Program-made: the position numbers and the translations under genes
Notes under the pieces: model-generated
What the model was told of the DNA's origin: nothing
What the model saw: the letters and a program-made list of their open reading frames with translations, nothing else
Databases searched by the model: none
NCBI GenBank assembly: GCA_022712735.1
Contig: JAFLKA010000357.1
Location: forward strand, 1-27,715
Length of the DNA stretch: 27,715 nt
Direction: 5' to 3'
Origin: Marinosulfonomonas sp.
GTDB taxonomy: Bacteria; Pseudomonadota; Alphaproteobacteria; Rhodobacterales; Rhodobacteraceae
Shown here: positions 1 to 5,584 of the stretch, one piece after another
Numbering within the stretch: the first letter of the stretch is position 1
How the letters are laid out: the number at the start of each line of letters is the position of its first letter

Positions 1-15
1 TGCTCATTTGTACAC

Positions 16-54
16 GAACTAAGACCGCATAACATTATCAGTTGGTCTAAGTTC
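16..54. repeat. Inverted repeat downstream of the small basic gene
   Basis: GAACTAAGACC at 16-26 pairs with GGTCTAAGTTC at 44-54 with one mismatch, around a 17-base loop. It begins three bases beyond the stop codon of the minus-strand small gene, where a transcript hairpin would sit. No T-run follows on the minus strand, so it is not a canonical intrinsic terminator. It could also be a protein binding site. Confidence 0.4.
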
Positions 55-56
55 TG

Positions 57-209
57 TTACTCATAAACCACGTCTAATTGCTTGCCGTTTTTCCACATAG
101 GCACCACAGACCCGGTGTTCCACTTGTAAAGCCACCCTACCACCTTGCGGCTTTTCCGGTCTAAAATTCGTTTTATTGGTTCTGCGTGAAGTCTTTTTGT
201 GCGTGCCAT
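57..209 (-). CDS. Small basic protein of unknown function (50 aa)
   Basis: I do not recognise this protein. It is 50 residues, strongly basic in its first half (MARTKRLHAEPIKRI..DRKSRK), followed by a Trp-rich stretch (VVGWLYKWNTGSVVPMW). The ATG at 209 is chosen over an upstream start at 266 because a purine-rich AAGGGA lies just before it and because the protein then starts with a basic stretch like its neighbour VirC2 (MARKKR). It is oriented with virC1-virC2, about 250 bases downstream of virC2. Small basic size would fit a nucleic-acid-binding accessory protein, but that is inference. A chance ORF remains possible. Confidence 0.45.
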   Translation of the reverse strand: MARTKRLHAEPIKRILDRKSRKVVGWLYKWNTGSVVPMWKNGKQLDVVYE

Positions 210-461
210 GATTTTCCCTTTGCATTGACTGACAGCAGCACTTTCCTTGCCTGTTCTGAAAACCATTGAGGAAGGGTAAGCGGCCGCTTTCCCTGAGTAT
301 GCGCGGAGCTTGAGAGGATGGGGGTGAAACCAAATCGATAAGGTTGGTGCGGCCCGCAGCGTAGCGAGGACACGGCCTTGTCTATTTTGTTTCAGGGGGA
401 AGGAAGTCGAAACTCCTTCCCCCTTCTAAGAATATTGCGGAGCGGCTTGCCGATCCTTCTA
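210..461. other. Intergenic region with two hairpins between virC2 and the small basic gene
   Basis: No gene is supported here. Two inverted repeats are visible. At 273-294 a near-perfect 22-base palindrome is centred on AAGCGGCCGCTT with AGGG/CCCT ends. At 394-424 AGGGGGAAGGA and TCCTTCCCCCT form an 11-bp stem with a 9-base loop, 38 bases beyond the virC2 stop on the minus strand. The second is placed like a transcription terminator or mRNA 3' stabiliser for virC1-virC2 but has no T-run after it. The first lies upstream of the small gene and could be an operator. Confidence 0.45.
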
Positions 462-1076
462 TCAATACTTGCTGTTTAATTCTTCAATGACAGCATCGAG
501 GCAAGACCAGAAAAGTGGTTCAAACTGCCCGCGCATCATCGCGCCGTCCGACGATAGACCAAGTGGGTCTTGTTCCTTGCGGAGTTGGTCGAGCATCGCA
601 GCCGATATGCGCTTTGTGCTTTTATAGCCTTGGCGCATCGGCATTCGGTCCGCGTCGGCTTTTTCTACGAAAACCGCCTTTGGTTCGAATTGTTCAACCG
701 CCCGCCTGCCCGCCAGCGTTATGGCATCTTTTGCTGATATGCCCTTCTTTTCTAAAGCAGTCAGTTTTTCGTTCTGATCGAGCTTCACAGCCGCCGACAT
801 TGCAATCTCGCGCTTGTCGTTAGGGTTTTCTTGCACAACCTTATGAGCCGATTTTATCACGGGCTTGGGGGCTGGTTTTGGTGTTGGTTTGGCCGCTGGT
901 TCTGGCTTTGCCTTTTGTTCCGGTTGAGACGTTGCGGGTTGCTGTATTGGTTTCGCAACAGTGGTTGGAGCTTGTTCTATTTTTTCGGCAACCTTGTTTG
1001 TTGGCAATGGTTGAGAGAAGTCAGATGTATATGCGGGGTCTGTTCCCTTGATGGCTGTTCTTTTTTTGCGTGCCAT
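462..1076 (-). CDS. virC2: VirC2-like tandem ribbon-helix-helix protein
   Basis: This 204-residue protein has the size and C-terminal signature of Agrobacterium VirC2 (about 202 aa), including the motif DPLGL at residues 170-174. The N-terminal third is a flexible Pro/Lys-rich linker (about 35-78, repeated KPxPKPAPKP). The rest fits two ribbon-helix-helix units in one chain (about 87-130 and 151-200), as known for VirC2, which binds the Ti overdrive. Its start codon overlaps the virC1 stop (TAATG), so the two are translationally coupled. In Ti plasmids VirC1 and VirC2 enhance transfer by assembling the relaxosome. The same ParA-plus-RHH pairing also occurs in plasmid partition systems, so a segregation role is possible. 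DNA target is not known; the heptad array beside virC1 is the obvious candidate. Confidence 0.75.
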   Translation of the reverse strand: MARKKRTAIKGTDPAYTSDFSQPLPTNKVAEKIEQAPTTVAKPIQQPATSQPEQKAKPEPAAKPTPKPAPKPVIKSAHKVVQENPNDKREIAMSAAVKLDQNEKLTALEKKGISAKDAITLAGRRAVEQFEPKAVFVEKADADRMPMRQGYKSTKRISAAMLDQLRKEQDPLGLSSDGAMMRGQFEPLFWSCLDAVIEELNSKY

Positions 1077-1789
1077 TATTTTGCCTCCGTCAGGGCATCA
1101 AGGATGGATGCAGCTTCTTCAACGGCTTCATCAAAATGCTTTGCGTGGACCCGCATCAAGGGCATTTTGCTATTGCGTTTGTCCTCTGCGATTTGATGAA
1201 GAAAACCCTCAGCAGAAGCGTCTTTGTGCTGTTTTCGGTGCATGAAATAATCTTCCATGATTGGAAATTGTGAGACTGCTTGCCGCTCGACTTCGAGTTC
1301 TGCTTTGCTTTGCTTTGCAGGCACGTTCGACAGCACAACATGGAATGATGGCAGTGCGTCAGGGTCTTCGGCTCTCTCACGTAATCCGACATACCAGTTG
1401 AAGGTGTCCGTTGTGATTTCAAGATCGTCGTCACTGAGCATCATAGGAACGACAACGGCATCGCTCTCAGCGGCCAGATCGTCAGCCCATGCACCCGCCG
1501 CGCCGATTGTGTCGATAAAGATATAATCGGCGGTGTCATTTTCGTATGCCGCGTCGGTTTTTTCAGAGAGGTCTTTCACAACGGTCAGCGGTTCGATGAT
1601 GAATAGAGGATCATTGATTTTTAGTTTATTTGCCCATCGAGCCAAAGCCTGCTGCGGATCAGCATCGAATACGAGGCACCGCTTGCCCTTTGACATCGCT
1701 GCACTCACTAGTGCGCGTGTCAGTGTGGTTTTACCAGCCCCGCCCTTGCGGGTCATTATGGCGATAACCTTCATATTGTCGTTTTGCAT
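1076..1789 (-). CDS. virC1: VirC1-like ParA/MinD-family ATPase
   Basis: A 237-residue ParA-type ATPase. The deviant Walker A (KGGAGKTT) is at residues 15-22 with its signature lysine, followed by VFDADPQQALARW at 40-52 and an IDT motif in the middle. Length and the gene order with a VirC2-like partner fit VirC1, which in Agrobacterium brings the VirD2-T-DNA complex to the coupling protein at the cell pole. A dedicated plasmid-partition ParA is the alternative. The ATG at 1789 is preceded by AGGA only three bases away; a second ATG at 1774 is also possible. The gene begins directly at the edge of the heptad array, so its promoter must lie inside or beyond that array. Confidence 0.78.
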   Translation of the reverse strand: MQNDNMKVIAIMTRKGGAGKTTLTRALVSAAMSKGKRCLVFDADPQQALARWANKLKINDPLFIIEPLTVVKDLSEKTDAAYENDTADYIFIDTIGAAGAWADDLAAESDAVVVPMMLSDDDLEITTDTFNWYVGLRERAEDPDALPSFHVVLSNVPAKQSKAELEVERQAVSQFPIMEDYFMHRKQHKDASAEGFLHQIAEDKRNSKMPLMRVHAKHFDEAVEEAASILDALTEAK

Positions 1790-1795
1790 GTGTCC

Positions 1796-2069
1796 TGTTC
1801 CCTGTATCGTGTTCTTTGTTTACTGCTCTATGTCTCTTGTCAGGTGTTTAAGGTGGTTTGTCAAGTGTTGCGTGTATCGTGCGCTGTGTCGTGTAACTTG
1901 TCGGGTGTCGCCTGTTGCGTGTCCGTTGTTGCTTGCAGCCTGTAAATTGTATAGTGTATCTTGTAGTAGGTTAATTGTATCTTGTTGCCTGTCTTGTGTT
2001 TATTGTATTCTTTGCGGTGATGTACTTCATTTATGGTGTCGTGTTGATTGTATCTTGTCGCGTGGTGTC
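1796..2069. repeat. Array of about 35 seven-base TGTNNNN units between virC1 and virD1
   Basis: Reading the plus strand in sevens gives three in-phase blocks. Block 1 (1796-1891) has 14 units: 11 start TGT, two TGC, one GGT. Block 2 (1892-2010) has 17 units: 15 TGT, one TGC, one GGT. Block 3 (2042-2069) has four units: three TGT, one TGG. The phase slips once at 1887-1892 and is lost between 2011 and 2041. Some units recur exactly (TGTATCT three times, TGTATCG twice, TGTTGCG twice) but the last four bases vary. A seven-base period cannot be coding. Ribbon-helix-helix proteins such as omega of pSM19035 bind contiguous heptads, and Agrobacterium overdrive is TGTTTG-rich. I infer a VirC2 (or VirD1) binding array acting as transfer enhancer or centromere-like site. 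Confidence 0.85.
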
Positions 2070-2160
2070 TTTTTGTCAACTTGAGACATACCGACGAGGC
2101 ATTTCGAGCGAGCCTATCGACGTTTAGGGCCGACAGGCGGGCAGGAGGGCTGTCAGAGAG

Positions 2161-2266
2161 GCCGGTCTCGCTCATTTTGGTAGTGCGGGGGCCTAAAGTG
2201 CTAATGAGCCGTCAGGCGGCGCATTTTAGGCTTGGGCCGTCACCTTCGGTTTTGGGCCGGTCTCGC
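2161..2266. repeat. Direct repeat pair enclosing an imperfect hairpin
   Basis: GCCGGTCTCGC occurs at 2161-2171 and again at 2256-2266. Between them GCCTAAAGTGC (2191-2201) and GCATTTTAGGC (2221-2231) form an 11-bp inverted repeat with one mismatch, enclosing a smaller GCCG/CGGC hairpin at 2208-2220. The stretch 2077-2310 has no credible gene. Its position between the heptad array and the pre-virD1 inverted repeat suggests it is part of the origin-of-transfer region or carries the divergent promoters. Confidence 0.45.
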
Positions 2267-2310
2267 CTTTGGCTCGACAACCTCACCCAAGGGTTCGGTT
2301 TGCAGCGGAA

Positions 2311-2408
2311 TACAATCACTCTTAACGACTTCGACAATGTTATAATTGCGGTGCAACTTTATAATTGCGTCGAAGTCTAAGTGATTGTATAGAAGATGGC
2401 AGGAAATA
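2311..2408. other. Candidate oriT core: nested inverted repeats plus nic-like sequence
   Basis: Outer arms TACAATCACT (2311-2320) and AGTGATTGTA (2380-2389) enclose perfect inner arms GACTTCGAC (2327-2335) and GTCGAAGTC (2369-2377). Just outside, 2397-2408 reads TGGCAGGAAATA, close to the start of the Agrobacterium T-DNA border (TGGCAGGATATA). On the minus strand this gives the CCTG/CCA form expected of a VirD2/RK2-type nic, predicting cleavage between 2399 and 2400. It lies directly before virD1-virD2, a usual place for oriT. Against this, the inverted repeat is on the 3' side of the predicted nick, whereas in RK2 it is on the 5' side, and this sequence also overlaps the virD1 leader. Confidence 0.4.
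2334..2365. promoter_or_regulatory. Shared bipartite operator candidate, copy 1 (virD side)
   Basis: ACAATGTTATAAT at 2334-2346 is followed after 12 bases by TTATAAT at 2359-2365. The same 13-mer, gap and 7-mer occur at 19396-19427 in front of the virB operon. Here the site sits within the nested inverted repeat about 60 bases before the virD1 start, so a protein bound to it could control the virD operon. TTATAATTGCG also appears as a direct repeat inside the site. Candidate ligands encoded nearby are VirD1 (HTH plus RHH) and VirC2. Confidence 0.55.
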
Positions 2409-2424
2409 GGGAGACTTTGTTCGC

Positions 2425-3000
2425 ATGGCTAGCCGCCGCCGCTTATCTGATTTGGAGCGATTGGAAATCGTCCGTGAAACGCAAAAAGGCGTTTCAGCAC
2501 AGGTACTTGGGAAGCGTTTCGGCGTAACGCCGCGAACGATCCAGTACACTGTGAAGCGCGAAAAAGAGCGTCGTCGCGATACGGGCATGCGCACTGCATC
2601 AATCACCGTCGCCCTGACACCAGAAGAAGTTTTGGCGTTTGATGTGGTGGTTTCTCGACATGGCATAGCCAATCGAACAGAAGCTGTGCGCCGCTTAATC
2701 CAGTCTTCAAATGAGATATTTCAGCCTGACGAGCATCTAGCAGATGAGTTGAGGGGCTTTCGCTCAGCGTTAAACCGCGTAGGAAACAACGTAACCCAGA
2801 TCGCTAAACGTATGAATGAATCGAATAATAAAGGGCTTCGCCCGTCATTTGGGCCAGCGAGTTTGGGGCAAATGCGGAGCCTTGCAGGTTTCGTTTTGGA
2901 TTTCGCAGATCAGGTTGACCTCCTAACTCGCCGCAGAACGAATGGAATTAGCATGTTGGTCAACGCTACCTTGAAGGAGCTGGCTGATGGCGAAGAGTAA
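2425..3000 (+). CDS. virD1: VirD1/MobC-like relaxosome accessory protein with extra N-terminal HTH
   Basis: This 191-residue DNA-binding protein shows a helix-turn-helix at about residues 8-47 (VSAQVLGKRFGVTPRTIQ), a ribbon-helix-helix at about 57-95 (strand ASITVALT, then two helices), and a MobC/VirD1-type segment (LNRVGNNVTQIAKRMN, 116-131). The C-terminus SRRR-like TRRRTNGISMLVNATL (168-183) matches the end of Agrobacterium VirD1 (SRRRIDGCSMLKDAL). VirD1 is about 147 aa, so the N-terminal HTH is an addition. It would help VirD2 open and nick oriT and may repress its own operon. The ATG at 2425 follows AGGGAG at 2408-2413. It overlaps virD2 by 14 bases, indicating translational coupling. 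Confidence 0.72.
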   Translation: MASRRRLSDLERLEIVRETQKGVSAQVLGKRFGVTPRTIQYTVKREKERRRDTGMRTASITVALTPEEVLAFDVVVSRHGIANRTEAVRRLIQSSNEIFQPDEHLADELRGFRSALNRVGNNVTQIAKRMNESNNKGLRPSFGPASLGQMRSLAGFVLDFADQVDLLTRRRTNGISMLVNATLKELADGEE

Positions 3001-5584
3001 TGCAGTCAGCGCAGTCACAGGCGAAATTTTCCGAGAAGGGTGGAGCAAGGTTCGTGGCTCCATGCAAGGACTTGGACAGAAGCGCCCCCAGATGGTTCGG
3101 GCGGCAAAAGGGCATCGAGCGGCAGTGTTTAAGCCAGTGCGGTCAGGTGGTTGTCAAACCAAGAAAGAACTGAGCAATCAACTTGAGTATCTAACAACAA
3201 AGTCCTCGCATATCGTGGACAGTCGTGGCGTACTCGACGGGAAGCGTCAGTTGAATGCGGATGAAATCAAAGGCGTTGTTGATCGGTTTTCAGGTAGGTG
3301 GAGTGAGGGTTTTAGGCCCAAGATGGGCCACACAACTCATATGCTCATGTCGTATCCAGTTGGCACTAAAGGCGAAGATGTACGGGATATTTCAGCAGGT
3401 GTTTGCGAGCGGTTTTTCGCAAATGATGAGCGCAACTTTGATTACATCATAGCGATCCACGAAGACCGGGATCATCCTCACGCCCACATAGTTATTAACC
3501 GCCGTTCACAAGAAGGCGAATATTTCTATCTGGGTAGGGATCACCACTTTAATTACGACGATTTCCGAACTGCGATGGTTGAGGAAGCCGAAAAGGTTGG
3601 TGTGCGCCTTGAAGCTACTAAGCGAGTGGACCGTGGCGATACGACTTACGCGCCACGGACCAAGGAAATTTACGATGCGAAAAAAGAGAACCGTGAACCA
3701 GTTCCACGCGAAAGGGTAGGGCGTGACCTTGACCGTGCATTGGCTGAAATTGCAATCGCCTCAAAATTATTTCGTTCCCTGGCCGCAGAGGCGTCGGCAG
3801 AGAACAGAGAAGATATTTCTGACGCCTTGTTCCGTGCGGGTGAAATACTCGCGACAGGCGGACAACTTGAACAAAATGGAGAAATTTACATGGCTAATCA
3901 AGAATCATTTGACGATCTGAGAGGACGTTTTGCAGACCGTGCAGAACGTGTTGAGCAATTTGTGCGTGATGCACCTGACAGTATGAAAGCGCGGTATGAA
4001 AAGCAGTTGGATGCGATTTACCGGAACGTCGCGCACATGCAGCCAATGGGTGTACGGTCTCAAACCTTGAATGATGCGCCTTCGGATACTGGAATATATT
4101 CAGAAACCAACATCAACAAAGACAATGTTGGCGTGATGAAAGAGCCGGAGACACGCGCCCAGATCGAGACTGCGTTGCGGGGGACTGGTATTTCATCATC
4201 GGCAATTATCGCGCGGGTAGAGCAGGGGGCAAGTAATGCGTCACTTGAGCAGCGTTGGATTGCTGACGATCTATCAAAGATTGCCAAGGAAGATGGGTTG
4301 AATCTTGAACGTCAGGAAGACTTGGCCGTGGCAGCGCAAAAACTGGACGAAGCGCATGTTCGCTTGGGCGAAACGCTAGAGCACGCAGAGGTGCTTCATG
4401 ATGATGGAATTGTATTCAGTGACGATCAAGAGCGCCCATCGGATGCCGAGTTTGCAATCCAGATGGAAAATGCGGCAATCGAAAATTATCGAGATAATGT
4501 GTCAGAGGAAATCAGAGCTGAGGCCGGTGCTGCAATGGTTGAAAACGAGGGCATCCAGCGAGCAGAGCGTGAAGAAGCGCTAAGTGATAGTCAGCTAGAA
4601 ACGGTTTCCTTCGAAGACCGCCAAGAATTGGAAAAGATGGAACGGGCCTTTGCGCGGACTGACTTTAACTATGGATATTCGGATAATTCAGCAGACCGTG
4701 AAGCAGGCAAGGTTGAAGTGGAAAGGGCATCCGAGCAGTTTCAAGCATATGCCGACAAATCACCAGCACATGCTGCCCTTGCATCTGAGATTTGGGATAA
4801 ATCGACCGATATTATGCGGCCACCGGAAGGCTTTGTTGCTAAAGAAGATCGAGTTGATGTGCAGCTTGATGAAGCGACTGCCTATCGGAACGCCAATCCT
4901 GATATTCCCGTAGCAGAGAAGATTTTGCCGACGACGAGAAGTGGTGATACCTTTATCACGTATGATGCAGCGGGCAAATATAACGATGCCATTAACGATA
5001 AATTTGGTGAAGAACCACAAACAAAAGAAGACTTTGAAGCTGCAATTGCCGCCAAGTATCCTGACATGCCGAACGAACTGAAAAATAATTTGGCCGATGA
5101 TTACAGTAAGTTCCGTGAGGCGTCACCAGAGATTATTGCCAAAGAGCAGGCCCGCCAAGACGAGTACCATACCCATCTCGAAGCCCAAGGGGTTAAGCCA
5201 TATGAGGCTGGCATATTAGACAAGCCAGTGGCAGAAACCTCCGACGAAATTCGTCGTGTTATCGAACATGAGCGCACGGAGAAGATCGACGGGCCGTTTG
5301 ATGTGGCTGGTAGCCGTGAACTGTTCCGCGGTGAAGTTGAGCGCGAGTTAAGTGATGAACAGGTCAACGCCTTGAAGGAAGGTGACGCAGATGCGTTTGA
5401 TCAGGTTATTGATGACCGTCTGGACCGTCTTTACGCGGCAAAAGCCTATCTGCAATCAGATGAGGCCACAGCAAATAGTGATGCCACCCGTGAGGTTATT
5501 TCTGAAATCAATGATGAAGAATATGATGCACAGCGGCTGAAACACGTACACGCCAACACTGAGAAAGGGCAGACTCATGGATAA
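2987..5584 (+). CDS. virD2: VirD2-like (MOB_P) conjugative relaxase
   Basis: The N-terminal relaxase domain is clear. NQLEYL at residues 64-69 matches the VirD2 catalytic-tyrosine motif, giving Tyr68. HTTHMLMSYPVGT (115-127) is motif II. HEDRDHPHAHIVINR (158-172) is the metal-binding three-histidine motif, almost identical to VirD2 HVDRDHPHLHVVVNR. It should nick oriT, stay linked to the 5' end and be exported through VirD4/VirB. At 865 aa it is roughly twice the length of VirD2; the extra 600 residues are acidic and Glu/Ala-rich, probably helical or disordered, with no helicase or primase motif visible. It overlaps virD1 by 14 and virD4 by 8 bases. Confidence 0.9.
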   Translation: MAKSNAVSAVTGEIFREGWSKVRGSMQGLGQKRPQMVRAAKGHRAAVFKPVRSGGCQTKKELSNQLEYLTTKSSHIVDSRGVLDGKRQLNADEIKGVVDRFSGRWSEGFRPKMGHTTHMLMSYPVGTKGEDVRDISAGVCERFFANDERNFDYIIAIHEDRDHPHAHIVINRRSQEGEYFYLGRDHHFNYDDFRTAMVEEAEKVGVRLEATKRVDRGDTTYAPRTKEIYDAKKENREPVPRERVGRDLDRALAEIAIASKLFRSLAAEASAENREDISDALFRAGEILATGGQLEQNGEIYMANQESFDDLRGRFADRAERVEQFVRDAPDSMKARYEKQLDAIYRNVAHMQPMGVRSQTLNDAPSDTGIYSETNINKDNVGVMKEPETRAQIETALRGTGISSSAIIARVEQGASNASLEQRWIADDLSKIAKEDGLNLERQEDLAVAAQKLDEAHVRLGETLEHAEVLHDDGIVFSDDQERPSDAEFAIQMENAAIENYRDNVSEEIRAEAGAAMVENEGIQRAEREEALSDSQLETVSFEDRQELEKMERAFARTDFNYGYSDNSADREAGKVEVERASEQFQAYADKSPAHAALASEIWDKSTDIMRPPEGFVAKEDRVDVQLDEATAYRNANPDIPVAEKILPTTRSGDTFITYDAAGKYNDAINDKFGEEPQTKEDFEAAIAAKYPDMPNELKNNLADDYSKFREASPEIIAKEQARQDEYHTHLEAQGVKPYEAGILDKPVAETSDEIRRVIEHERTEKIDGPFDVAGSRELFRGEVERELSDEQVNALKEGDADAFDQVIDDRLDRLYAAKAYLQSDEATANSDATREVISEINDEEYDAQRLKHVHANTEKGQTHG

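Noticed and set aside
394..424. GC-rich hairpin as an intrinsic terminator
   Set aside because: The stem is strong but neither strand has a T-run after it, so it is listed only as a hairpin.
1796..2069. Heptad array considered as a CRISPR array
   Set aside because: Units are seven bases with no 20-40 base repeat/spacer alternation and no cas genes are nearby.
1861..2175. 104-aa minus-strand ORF across the heptad array
   Set aside because: The low-complexity translation (many Thr, His, Gln) is produced by the seven-base repeat read in threes; no ribosome binding site and no family resemblance.
2048..2380. 110-aa plus-strand ORF before virD1
   Set aside because: It runs through the repeats and inverted repeats of the control region and shows no protein-like pattern.
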